Assembly: GCA_023380915.1 (NCBI GenBank)
Contig: JAMCSM010000194.1
Span: 1 to 7,632 of the forward strand
Origin: Actinomycetota bacterium
Lineage (GTDB): Bacteria; Actinomycetota; Humimicrobiia; Humimicrobiales; Humimicrobiaceae
DNA length: 7,632 nucleotides
Direction: 5' to 3'
Both the position numbers and the translations under genes were made by a program. This document shows, one piece after another, positions 1 to 7,036 of the stretch (the stretch's first letter is position 1; each line of letters opens with the position of its first letter). Under the pieces are notes generated by a model that was not told where the DNA came from, did no database searches, and saw only the letters and a list, made by a program, of their open reading frames with translations.

Positions 1-13
1 TGGATAAGGATAA

Positions 14-610
14 GGCCCCACTACCGATAGTGCCAGAAAAATAAATTCTGAAGATGCAAAAAAGATAATAATTACTGTTACAGAAAAATTTAAAAACAAT
101 CCTATTAAAAAACAGCCATCTATGGTAGGAGTTTTTGTAAATGAAGATATAAATAAAGTGCTGAGCATTACAAAGGAACTGGGGTTTGATTATATACAGT
201 TGTCAGGTAATGAATCTGTGGAGTATTTAAAAGAAATAAAAAAGCATAATAAAATTATCAAGCTTATAAAACTCATCAGAATTAAAAATAATAGCTTATT
301 TAATAAAACTATATCTGATAAAATACAGGATTTTAAAAATTATGCAGATTTCTTTCTGCTTGATACTTTTAAGAATAATATTTACGGTGGAACTGGAGAA
401 CCTTTTAATTGGATGTTTGTAGAAAATTGGGGACAGGAGATTCCTGTTATTTTAGCCGGCGGGCTGGATTCCGAAAATGTAGCCGGGGCAATAAAAATAG
501 TTAAACCCTTTGGCGTGGATGCATCAACCAGACTTGAAAAATCACCAGGGAAAAAGGATATCAAAAAGGTAGACCTTTTTATTAAAAATGCTGCCAGTTT
601 ATTTTTGTAA
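14..610 (+). CDS. trpF: Phosphoribosylanthranilate isomerase TrpF, 5' end missing
   Basis: This enzyme isomerises N-(5-phosphoribosyl)anthranilate to the carboxyphenylamino-deoxyribulose phosphate, the third step of tryptophan synthesis, in the cytoplasm. The first ATG is at 122 (162 residues), but that Met lies inside the family's VGVFVN strand (MVGVFVNE). The frame stays open upstream to 14 and encodes SARKINSEDAKK, which fits the family's SPRxIxxEqA segment, so the gene starts further left. No ATG, GTG or TTG lies between 14 and 121, and in-frame TAA codons sit at 5-7 and 11-13. The N-terminal strand with the catalytic Cys (KICGIT) is absent. Counting from 122, the catalytic Asp is D81 (LLDTF), followed by YGGTG and the phosphate-binding AGGL. 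Two usual motifs are altered: QLHG reads QLSG, and VDVSSGVE reads VDASTRLE. trpB follows 19 bases later, so co-transcription is likely. The family assignment is firm; whether the gene is intact beyond the window is unknown. Confidence 0.88.
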   Translation, partial: GPTTDSARKINSEDAKKIIITVTEKFKNNPIKKQPSMVGVFVNEDINKVLSITKELGFDYIQLSGNESVEYLKEIKKHNKIIKLIKLIRIKNNSLFNKTISDKIQDFKNYADFFLLDTFKNNIYGGTGEPFNWMFVENWGQEIPVILAGGLDSENVAGAIKIVKPFGVDASTRLEKSPGKKDIKKVDLFIKNAASLFL

Positions 611-619
611 AAGAAAAAG

Positions 620-624
620 AAGGG
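620..624 (+). promoter_or_regulatory. Ribosome binding site of trpB
   Basis: AAGGG lies 5 bases before the ATG at 630 and within the 19-base gap after trpF. It supports the start chosen for trpB. Confidence 0.6.
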
Positions 625-629
625 AATAA

Positions 630-1838
630 ATGGGAAAAAATAAGAAAAATATAAAAAAAGGTAGAGGTTATTTTGGTCAATTCGGCGGAAGATTTGTTCC
701 CGAAATTCTTATTAATGCTTTAGATGAACTAGAAAAAAATTATGCAAAAATAAAAAATGATAAAAAATTCCAGGGAGAATTATCATATTATCTGAAGAAT
801 TATGCAGGAAGACCAACACCTCTTTATTTTGCGGACAGGCTCACCAGATATCTCGGAGGAGCAAAAATTTATTTAAAAAGGGAAGATTTGTGCCACCTTG
901 GTGCTCACAAGATCAATAACACATTGGGGCAGGTATTGCTGGCTAAAAAAATGGGTAAAAGGAATATCATTGCGGAAACGGGGGCAGGCCAACATGGAGT
1001 TTCAGTTGCGGCTTCAGCAGCTTTTTTTGATTTAAAATGTAAAATATTTATGGGCAAAAAAGATATTGAAAGGCAGGCTCCAAATGTGTTCAGAATGAAA
1101 CTGATGGGTGCAGAAGTCGTAGAAGTCTGCTCGGGCAGCATGACCTTAAAAGATGCTGTAAGTGAGGCTATCCGTTATTGGGTTTCCAACATAGATGATA
1201 CTTATTATGTTCTTGGTTCGGTAGTGGGGCCTCATCCTTATCCAACCATAGTCAGGGATTTTCAAAAAGTTATAGGAAAAGAAACGAAAAAGCAAATAAT
1301 AAAAATGGAAGGCAGGCTGCCGGATTATATCATAGCATGTGTCGGCGGCGGAAGTAATTCAATTGGGATTTTTTACCCTTTTTTAAAAAATTCCGGCACA
1401 ATTACCCTAGTCGGGGTTGAAGCGGGGGGTGAAGGTATAGCAAGCCAAAAACATGGCGCTTCACTTTCAGCAGGAGAAAAAGGAACTCTGCAAGGCAGCT
1501 TCAGCTATGTACTTCAGGACAGATATGGTCAAATAAAAGAAGCACATTCCATATCTGCAGGTCTTGATTATCCTGGAGTTGGACCCGAGCATTCATACTT
1601 CAAGGAAAAGGGATTAGTAAGATATGTTAATGTACTTGATACGGAAGCCCTGGATTCATTTAAAATCCTGTCAGAATATGAAGGGATAATACCCGCCCTT
1701 GAAAGTGCGCATGCTGTTGCATATGCAATAAAAATGGCTCCGGATTTGAATAAACAAAAGATTATTATCATTAATCTATCAGGAAGGGGGGATAAGGATA
1801 TTGACACAGTTTATAGATTATTCAAGAAGAGCTTATAG
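630..1838 (+). CDS. trpB: Tryptophan synthase beta subunit TrpB
   Basis: This PLP enzyme condenses indole, channelled from TrpA, with serine to give tryptophan in the alpha2-beta2 complex. The length of 402 residues is normal for the TrpB1 type that pairs with TrpA, and the GRFVPE N-terminal motif (residues 20-26) is in place. The PLP lysine is K94 in [15 protein letters not shown] spans 116-123 with the catalytic Glu at 116. The phosphate-binding loop GGGSN is at 239-243, E350 lies in [15 protein letters not shown], and SGRGDKD at 384-390 carries the serine near the pyridine nitrogen. Just before the PLP lysine the sequence is [11 protein letters not shown] where REDLNHTGAHK is common, a small variation. 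The first 10 residues are lysine-rich and outside the conserved core. It follows trpF at 19 bases; trpA follows only after 92 bases, wider than usual for this pair. No frameshift or missing catalytic residue is visible. Confidence 0.97.
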   Translation: MGKNKKNIKKGRGYFGQFGGRFVPEILINALDELEKNYAKIKNDKKFQGELSYYLKNYAGRPTPLYFADRLTRYLGGAKIYLKREDLCHLGAHKINNTLGQVLLAKKMGKRNIIAETGAGQHGVSVAASAAFFDLKCKIFMGKKDIERQAPNVFRMKLMGAEVVEVCSGSMTLKDAVSEAIRYWVSNIDDTYYVLGSVVGPHPYPTIVRDFQKVIGKETKKQIIKMEGRLPDYIIACVGGGSNSIGIFYPFLKNSGTITLVGVEAGGEGIASQKHGASLSAGEKGTLQGSFSYVLQDRYGQIKEAHSISAGLDYPGVGPEHSYFKEKGLVRYVNVLDTEALDSFKILSEYEGIIPALESAHAVAYAIKMAPDLNKQKIIIINLSGRGDKDIDTVYRLFKKSL

Positions 1839-1930
1839 CGTGAATGAAAAATTAAATTTGATTTTTTATTCTTAATTGAAGATTGATGATAATTACAAAA
1901 TTTAAAATTATAAACTTAAGAAAGTAGAAA
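1839..1930 (+). other. trpB-trpA spacer, AT-rich, no clear signal
   Basis: The 92 bases between trpB and trpA are almost entirely A and T. I see no convincing hairpin terminator and no well-spaced -35/-10 pair. TTGATT (1858-1863) and GATAAT (1888-1893) are too far apart. The spacer removes the stop-start coupling often seen between these genes. Confidence 0.5.
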
Positions 1931-2785
1931 ATGAATACAATCAAAGAAGAAAAAACTGCAAAAAATAAAAAAGGAACACTAAGAGAAAGCAGGATAGATA
2001 AAGTTTTTAATAAATTAATTTTAAATAATCAAAAAGCCCTGATACCTTTTATAACTTGCGGTTACCCGACCATTGACAATTTTATAAAATTATTTAGTAT
2101 CCTTGAAAAAAATGGGGCTGATATTATTGAAATCGGCATTCCTTTTTCAGACCCTCTTGCTGACGGGCTGGTTATTCAGGCTGCATCTAAAATTGCTCTT
2201 GAAAATGGCATAAATACCGATATAGTAATAGATTCTGTTGTTAAAATAAGGGAAAAAAGCAGCATTCCCATTGTTATTTTGACTTATTTTAATATTATCT
2301 TCAGATACGGAATTGATAAATTTTTATCTAAAATTTCAACAGCGGGGGTTGATGGCTTAATAATTCCCGATCTCCCTCTAGAAGAATATTATAATTATAA
2401 ATCTATTTTAAATAATGATTGTATTGATAACATAATGCTTGCCTCACTTACGTCAAGCGGCGAAAGACTTAAAAAAATTTCCAGCGTATGCAAAGGATTT
2501 CTGTATTGCATTTCTGTAAAAGGGGTAACAGGCATAAGAGATAAAATAACTGCAGATGTAAAAGAATTTTTAGCTGGGCTCAGGCATACGACAACTCTTC
2601 CTCTTGCGCTTGGTTTTGGCATTTCTAATTCCAGTCAAATAGTTGATATTAAAGAGTATTGTGATGCTATAATAATTGGGAGTAAGATTCTTTCTATGGT
2701 GCTTGATTCCCCGGACTTTAAAGAGGGTGCATATAAGGTGGGAAATTTTATTTTTGAAATAAATAATATCTTAAAAAAAAGTTAA
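1931..2785 (+). CDS. trpA: Tryptophan synthase alpha subunit TrpA
   Basis: TrpA cleaves indole-3-glycerol phosphate to indole and glyceraldehyde 3-phosphate and passes indole to TrpB through a tunnel. The TIM-barrel signature IEIGIPFSDPLADG (residues 66-79) carries both catalytic acids, E67 and D78 (E49 and D60 in the enteric enzyme). ALIPFITCGYP (36-46), DGLIIPDLP (141-149), SVKGVTGIRDK (195-205) and the phosphate-binding ALGFGIS (226-232) follow in the expected order. At 284 residues it is slightly long. The conserved core starts at SRIDKVF (20-26), leaving a Lys/Glu-rich N-terminal tail of about 19 residues. No other ATG, GTG or TTG lies in that tail, so the start at 1931 is the only one available, although the upstream AAGAAAG is a weak ribosome binding site. 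Minor departures include LVIQ where PVIQ is common and LTSSGER where PTTPxER is usual. The assignment is secure. Confidence 0.96.
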   Translation: MNTIKEEKTAKNKKGTLRESRIDKVFNKLILNNQKALIPFITCGYPTIDNFIKLFSILEKNGADIIEIGIPFSDPLADGLVIQAASKIALENGINTDIVIDSVVKIREKSSIPIVILTYFNIIFRYGIDKFLSKISTAGVDGLIIPDLPLEEYYNYKSILNNDCIDNIMLASLTSSGERLKKISSVCKGFLYCISVKGVTGIRDKITADVKEFLAGLRHTTTLPLALGFGISNSSQIVDIKEYCDAIIIGSKILSMVLDSPDFKEGAYKVGNFIFEINNILKKS

Positions 2786-2805
2786 AATTAAAAAATAGAA
2801 TAGAA

Positions 2806-3429
2806 ATGCCAGGTAATAAAAAAATGAAAAATAATAAAACAAAAATAAAAGTAAAAAATAAAATAGATATATTGATGATAGACAATTATGATTCATTTAC
2901 GTTCAATCTGGTGCAATGTTTTGGAACTTTAGGGTCTAAAATAAAAGTTTTTAGAAATGATAAAATCAGCCTGTCTGACATAGAAGAAATAAAACCATCA
3001 AGAATTGTGATCTCTCCGGGTCCAGGAAGGCCTGAAGATGCGGGTATATCTAAGAGTTTAATCAAACATTTTTACAAAAAAATTCCAATTCTCGGAGTAT
3101 GTCTCGGACATCAGTGCATAGGGGAAGTTTTTGGGGCTGAGATTATCAATTCCGGTATTGTTGTACATGGTAAAACTTCATTGATTTATCATGATGGCAA
3201 AACAATATTTAAAGGTCTCGCAAATCCTTTTATGGCGGCACGATATCATTCCCTCATCATCAAAAAGAACAGTATTCCTGATTTCTTTGAAATATCAGCA
3301 GCTACCGAAGATGGTATTATTATGGGGATAAGGCATAATAAATATAAGCTGGAAGGCATACAATTTCACCCTGAATCTTTCCTTACATCATCGGGCACAC
3401 AATTACTCGAAAATTTTCTTTTTCTTTGA
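2806..3429 (+). CDS. trpG: Anthranilate synthase glutamine amidotransferase subunit (TrpG/PabA)
   Basis: This class I glutamine amidotransferase hydrolyses glutamine and delivers ammonia to the chorismate-binding partner, TrpE in tryptophan synthesis or PabB in folate synthesis. The whole protein is the GATase domain: MIDNYDSFTFNL near residues 24-35, the oxyanion-region motif SPGPGRPEDAG, the nucleophile in GVCLGHQ, and the His-Glu pair in FHPES near the C-terminus. The 207 residues include about 20 basic residues ahead of the core. The start is uncertain: ATG at 2806 gives the full length, but ATG at 2824 has AGGT (2811-2814) at a good distance and may be the real start. Sequence alone does not separate TrpG from PabA. 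Its place 20 bases after trpA and the absence of pabB or pabC in view favour tryptophan, and one subunit may serve both. It is the last gene of the cluster. Confidence 0.93.
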   Translation: MPGNKKMKNNKTKIKVKNKIDILMIDNYDSFTFNLVQCFGTLGSKIKVFRNDKISLSDIEEIKPSRIVISPGPGRPEDAGISKSLIKHFYKKIPILGVCLGHQCIGEVFGAEIINSGIVVHGKTSLIYHDGKTIFKGLANPFMAARYHSLIIKKNSIPDFFEISAATEDGIIMGIRHNKYKLEGIQFHPESFLTSSGTQLLENFLFL

Positions 3430-3445
3430 TTATTTAAGAAAATTT
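3411..3445 (+). repeat. AT-rich inverted repeat over the trpG stop
   Basis: AAATTTTCTT (3411-3420) pairs with AAGAAAATTT (3436-3445) around a 15-base loop that contains the trpG stop codon. The stem has only two G-C pairs and no clean T-run follows, so it is a poor intrinsic terminator. It may still cause pausing or protect the 3' end of the trp message. Confidence 0.35.
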
Positions 3446-3510
3446 GCACACATTTTAATTGATTAACTATTGTATCTGGAAACACTTTTTCAAATATAAT
3501 ATAGCAATTA

Positions 3511-3534
3511 ATATGTTATAATTATTTAACATAT
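3511..3534 (+). promoter_or_regulatory. Extended -10 promoter for dnaG with overlapping inverted repeat
   Basis: TGTTATAAT at 3514-3522 is a perfect extended -10 element (TG, one base, TATAAT). No good -35 is present at the right distance, as is allowed for this promoter type. Transcription would start near 3529, giving dnaG a leader of about 105 bases. ATATGTTA (3511-3518) and TAACATAT (3527-3534) form an inverted repeat with an 8-base centre lying over the -10 and predicted start, the usual place for a repressor operator. The promoter reading is fairly likely; the operator reading is inference. Another weak candidate is TTGAAA at 3559-3564 with TAAAAT at 3580-3585, spaced only 15 bases. Confidence 0.5.
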
Positions 3535-3633
3535 AAGTATTTAGTCCAGAATTTTATCTTGAAATTAATAAAATTATTTTAAAATATTAAAAATCTTCAG
3601 GATCTTTTTATTACCTGACTTAAAAAAATAACA

Positions 3634-5667
3634 ATGAACAAAAGCTTAAAAGAAGGCGAAATAAACGAATTAAAATCGAGGGCCGATATACAAAATATAA
3701 TCTCAGGTTATGTAAATCTGAAAAAAGCAGGTAAAAATTATTTGGGCCTATGCCCTTTTCATAAGGAGAAAACACCTTCTTTTACAGTTGATGCCAGAAG
3801 GCAGCTTTATCATTGTTTTGGCTGCAGTGAGGGTGGTGACGTAATCAGTTTCATCATGAAAATCGAGAATCTGGATTTTATCGAGGCTGCAGAATTTCTG
3901 GCAAAAAAAGTAAATTATAACCTGAATTATGTCTACTCAGGGTCACCGGAAATATCCGAGAAAAAAAGTAAACTCGTTGAATTAAATGAACTTGCAAAGA
4001 AATATTATAATTTTGTACTATTTAGCAGCAAGGCTGCCCAGGCAGCGAAAAACTATCTTATAAAGAGAGGATTTACAGTAAAAACTCTGGAAAAGTTTGA
4101 GATTGGTTACAGTATCGACAGCTGGAATAATTTTTGCCTTTTTGCAGAAAAAAGAGGCTTCAAAAAGAAAGAGATTATAGATTGCGGTCTTGCCATTCCC
4201 AGCACCAAAAATAGCAATGAAATTTACGACAGGTTCAGGGGAAGAATAATGTTTCCCATAAAGGACCTTATTGGGAAAACAATCGGGTTTGGGGGTAGGA
4301 TTGTTCCGTTACTGCAGCAGGACGGTCCTGCCGTAAGTACTCTTTCAGGTCCAAAAAATGGCATTAGTTCAAAGCAGGCAATTAATTCAAAACAGCAAAA
4401 ACCCCAGAGTTCCAGACAGACAGCAAAATATGTTAATTCACCGGAAACAAAATTATATTCCAAAAGCCATAATATATACGGCCTGTTTGAAGCAAAGAAT
4501 TCCATAGTGGAAAAGGACGAAGTATTTATTGTCGAAGGTTATACTGATGTGATGGCTCTCCATCAAGCTGATATCAGTAATACGGTTGCCAGCCTTGGAA
4601 CTGCATTAACTGGTGAACAAATTGAACTTTTGAGCAGGTTTACCAAAAATGTAACTCTGGTTTTTGACAGCGATACTGCAGGAGTCAATGCTTCTCTTAA
4701 GGGAATTGAGAGACTCAGGGAATATAATGAAAAGCTGGATTTATATAATGAAAACAACATTAATATAAAAGTGGCAGTTCTTGAAGAAGGCTATGATCCT
4801 GCAGATTATGTCATAAAAAAAGGGAAAGGCAGCTTTCTGGAAAAATCCGGAGTTGCAGCAGGAATAATTGATTTTACGATTGGGATGATTATAAAGAAAT
4901 ATAATCTTTCGAATTTAAATGAAAAGCTTAATGCTGCTGATGAGCTTTTAAAATTGATATCAACCCTTTCATCAAAAATTGTACAGGAGGAATGTGTAAA
5001 GAAAATAGCCCAGAGATTAAACCTGAGAGAGGATCTTCTTATAGAACAAATGCAAAAAAGATCTTATCTGGCTTCTTCTAAAAGCAGAATTTTAAGTGAA
5101 GAAAGAAATGAGGATAATATAGTTTCACCTTTAAAAAACATTGAAATAGAGGCACTTAAAATATTAATAAACGGATCGGGTTGCAAATTCAACGAGCTGC
5201 TTGAAATTGGTCCGGATTATTTTAAGTTCAATGACATAATCTGCAGGATCAAATTGATTTATGAGGAAATCGAAGGGAAAAAGAAATCAGGAATTAAGAT
5301 AAACTTTCCCTTAGAAATTTCGTCAGATAAACTTGAAATTGAGGATACAAGAAAATTATATAATTTTTTGATATTCAGTCCGCAAAATGTTTATACCAGC
5401 AATGATCTGGCAAGTATTGAGATTTATAATAATTTAAAGAAAATCTTTATTTCCGACCAGATTGAAGTCATTAAGAAGCAGATGATTAAAATTGAAAATT
5501 ATCAAAAAGAAATAAAAAGGCTGAAAGCGGATTTAAAGGAAAACGAAATAACCAGACTAGAAAATGCCAGAATTAAAGAAGAGAAAATAGAAGCAAAAAT
5601 AAAGGAACTTGGCATAAAGTTAAATGATCTTGAGGCTGAAAAAAGAAAATATATTTTACAGAATTGA
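3634..5667 (+). CDS. dnaG: DNA primase DnaG
   Basis: DnaG makes the short RNA primers for chromosome replication at the fork, recruited by the DnaB helicase. The N-terminal CHC2 zinc-binding domain is complete, with ligands C40, H43, C61 and C64 in LCPFHKEKTPSF and YHCFGC. The RNA polymerase core follows (RFRGRIMFPI at 200-209, GFGGR at 218-222), then the TOPRIM domain with catalytic E301 in VEGYTD and the metal-binding D345 and D347 in FDSDTAG, and EGYDPADYV at 385-393. Residues 500-677 should form the helicase-binding region and end in a Lys/Glu-rich, probable coiled-coil helix (about 605-672). At 677 residues it exceeds the usual 600 or so, partly from a low-complexity insert (about 223-264) between GFGGR and KYVNSPET. 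The start at 3634 is forced: an in-frame TGA lies at 3616-3618, with no alternative start codon between. No Shine-Dalgarno sequence precedes it. rpoD follows after 132 bases. Confidence 0.97.
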   Translation: MNKSLKEGEINELKSRADIQNIISGYVNLKKAGKNYLGLCPFHKEKTPSFTVDARRQLYHCFGCSEGGDVISFIMKIENLDFIEAAEFLAKKVNYNLNYVYSGSPEISEKKSKLVELNELAKKYYNFVLFSSKAAQAAKNYLIKRGFTVKTLEKFEIGYSIDSWNNFCLFAEKRGFKKKEIIDCGLAIPSTKNSNEIYDRFRGRIMFPIKDLIGKTIGFGGRIVPLLQQDGPAVSTLSGPKNGISSKQAINSKQQKPQSSRQTAKYVNSPETKLYSKSHNIYGLFEAKNSIVEKDEVFIVEGYTDVMALHQADISNTVASLGTALTGEQIELLSRFTKNVTLVFDSDTAGVNASLKGIERLREYNEKLDLYNENNINIKVAVLEEGYDPADYVIKKGKGSFLEKSGVAAGIIDFTIGMIIKKYNLSNLNEKLNAADELLKLISTLSSKIVQEECVKKIAQRLNLREDLLIEQMQKRSYLASSKSRILSEERNEDNIVSPLKNIEIEALKILINGSGCKFNELLEIGPDYFKFNDIICRIKLIYEEIEGKKKSGIKINFPLEISSDKLEIEDTRKLYNFLIFSPQNVYTSNDLASIEIYNNLKKIFISDQIEVIKKQMIKIENYQKEIKRLKADLKENEITRLENARIKEEKIEAKIKELGIKLNDLEAEKRKYILQN

Positions 5668-5687
5668 TTATTTATTGAATTTATTTT

Positions 5688-5710
5688 CAATTAATGATAT
5701 TGATTAATTG
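5688..5710 (+). repeat. AT-rich inverted repeat between dnaG and rpoD
   Basis: CAATTAAT (5688-5695) and ATTAATTG (5703-5710) are perfect arms around a 7-base loop. The stem is nearly all A-T and lies just upstream of the rpoD promoter candidate. It could be a weak transcription pause or a protein site. In DNA this AT-rich it could also be chance. Confidence 0.3.
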
Positions 5711-5716
5711 TATTGA

Positions 5717-5744
5717 TTGATTTTCTGGAAATATTGTGTAAAAT
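5717..5744 (+). promoter_or_regulatory. Candidate sigma-70-type promoter for rpoD
   Basis: TTGATT (5717-5722) and TAAAAT (5739-5744) are separated by 16 bases. Transcription would start near 5751, about 50 bases before the rpoD ATG. A promoter inside the dnaG-rpoD unit is common in this gene group. The match is good but not exceptional, and dnaG read-through may contribute. Confidence 0.45.
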
Positions 5745-5786
5745 AACATTTTCTGTAATTTCAAGAACAAAATTTTTATATAAATC

Positions 5787-5793
5787 GAGGTGA
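5787..5793 (+). promoter_or_regulatory. Strong ribosome binding site of rpoD
   Basis: GAGGTGA lies 6 bases before the ATG at 5800 and is the best Shine-Dalgarno match in the window. It settles the start of rpoD over the ATG three codons later. It contrasts with dnaG, which has none. Confidence 0.8.
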
Positions 5794-5799
5794 AGTTAA

Positions 5800-6897
5800 A
5801 TGAAAAGAATGTCTGAATTTAAACTGGACGAAGTAAAAGACCTCATTAACAAAGGTAAGGAAGAAGGGCTTCTTACCACCGAAGAAATAAGTGAGACCCT
5901 TTCGAATGTAGATCTTAGCAAGGAACAGATAGAAAATATCTACGATGTTATTCAGAATCTGGGAATTGAAATTGTCAATGAAGATGATGAAGACATCGAT
6001 AACGTAATACAAAGCAAAAAAGAGGATGAACTTTTAAAGAAAAAAATTGATTTTTCTGTAAAGTCTCCCACCAATGATCCTGTAAGAATGTATTTGAAAG
6101 AAATAGGGAAGGTGAGATTGCTGACAGCAGTTGAGGAAGTTCAGCTTGCAAAAAGAATTGAAAAGGGTGACATGACTGCAAAAAGCAGGCTTGTGGAAGC
6201 TAATTTACGGCTTGTTGTAAGCATTGCAAAAAAATATGTAGGCAGGGGTATGCTTTTCCTTGATCTGATACAGGAAGGCAATCTGGGCCTCATAAGAGCA
6301 GTTGAAAAGTTTGACTATACAAAGGGCTATAAATTCTCAACTTATGCAACCTGGTGGATAAGACAGGCAATAACAAGAGCTATTGCAGACCAGGCGAGAA
6401 CAATAAGAATCCCTGTTCATATGGTTGAAACGATAAATAAGCTTATAAGGGTACAAAGGCAGCTGCTCCAAAAACTAGGAAGGGAACCTACCCCTGATGA
6501 AATAGCAAAATACATGGAGTTCACTCCCGAAAAAGTCAGGGAAATAATGAAGATATCACAGGAGCCTGTTTCACTAGAGACTCCTATCGGTGAGGAAGAA
6601 GACAGCCATCTTGGTGATTTTATTGAGGACTCGGAAGTTGAAGCTCCATCGGATGCGGCATCTTTTACAATGCTGCAGGAGCAATTGCAGGAAGTTCTCA
6701 ATTCATTGAATGAAAGAGAAAGAAAAGTAATACAACTGCGGTTCGGGCTGCAGGACGGGCATCCAAGGACACTTGAAGAAGTTGGCAGGGAATTTGGAGT
6801 AACAAGGGAGAGAATAAGGCAGATTGAATCCAAAACTTTGAGCAAGCTTCGACATCCAAATAGAAGCGGTGTGCTGAAAGATTTCCTGGAAACATAA
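5800..6897 (+). CDS. rpoD: Primary sigma factor RpoD (SigA)
   Basis: This is the housekeeping sigma factor that directs RNA polymerase to -10/-35 promoters. A short region 1.1 occupies roughly residues 5-60, followed by an acidic linker (EDDEDID near 61-67). Region 1.2 starts at [11 protein letters not shown] (93-103). Region 2 runs from about 126 to 205, with [12 protein letters not shown] (135-146), the core-binding [18 protein letters not shown] (155-172), and the -10 reading and melting helices around [14 protein letters not shown] (182-195). Region 3 includes [12 protein letters not shown] (204-215). Region 4 (about 295-360) ends in the -35 helix-turn-helix, [20 protein letters not shown] (324-343). 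At 365 residues it is a compact, complete primary sigma. SFTMLQEQL before region 4 and [12 protein letters not shown] after the helix-turn-helix resemble actinobacterial sigma factors. dnaG lies 132 bases upstream, as in the macromolecular synthesis operon, and a terminator-like hairpin lies about 140 bases downstream. Confidence 0.97.
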   Translation: MKRMSEFKLDEVKDLINKGKEEGLLTTEEISETLSNVDLSKEQIENIYDVIQNLGIEIVNEDDEDIDNVIQSKKEDELLKKKIDFSVKSPTNDPVRMYLKEIGKVRLLTAVEEVQLAKRIEKGDMTAKSRLVEANLRLVVSIAKKYVGRGMLFLDLIQEGNLGLIRAVEKFDYTKGYKFSTYATWWIRQAITRAIADQARTIRIPVHMVETINKLIRVQRQLLQKLGREPTPDEIAKYMEFTPEKVREIMKISQEPVSLETPIGEEEDSHLGDFIEDSEVEAPSDAASFTMLQEQLQEVLNSLNERERKVIQLRFGLQDGHPRTLEEVGREFGVTRERIRQIESKTLSKLRHPNRSGVLKDFLET

Positions 6898-6941
6898 ATT
6901 CTAAAATATAAAGATTGATTAAAAATTTTGGTATAAGTTTA

Positions 6942-6961
6942 TGTAAAGAATTGTAAAGAAT
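6942..6961 (+). repeat. Tandem direct repeat of 10 bases
   Basis: TGTAAAGAAT occurs twice in a row, at 6942-6951 and 6952-6961, without mismatch. The second copy overlaps the left arm of the AAGAAT-AGAG-ATTCTT hairpin (6956-6971). No function is evident; replication slippage in AT-rich DNA is the simplest explanation. Confidence 0.6.
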
Positions 6962-7036
6962 AGAGATTCTTAATAATATTTAGAATAGAAATTTAGATAT
7001 CTTTAAGAATAAAAAATTAAAATAAATTAAAACTTT

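Noticed and set aside
3411..3445. Intrinsic terminator at the end of trpG
   Set aside because: The stem is almost all A-T and lacks a clean T-run after the right arm, so I list it only as an inverted repeat.
3430..3633. T-box, trp leader or other riboswitch before dnaG
   Set aside because: I found no T-box motif, no run of Trp codons and no GC-containing nested stems. Only the promoter and AT-rich inverted repeats are visible.
4224..4505. Minus-strand open frame across the DnaG insertion
   Set aside because: I considered whether the insert might hold a small antisense gene. The frame extends well into conserved DnaG on both sides and has no ribosome site or motif, so it is a shadow.
5776..6012. 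Minus-strand open frames around the start of rpoD
   Set aside because: They overlap the rpoD ribosome site and region 1.1, have no recognisable motifs, and have hydrophobic AT-driven composition.
6417..6845. Minus-strand open frame of 142 codons
   Set aside because: It lies entirely within rpoD regions 3 and 4, which are strongly conserved on the + strand. Its Ser/Cys-rich composition is typical of an antisense shadow, and it has no recognisable domain.
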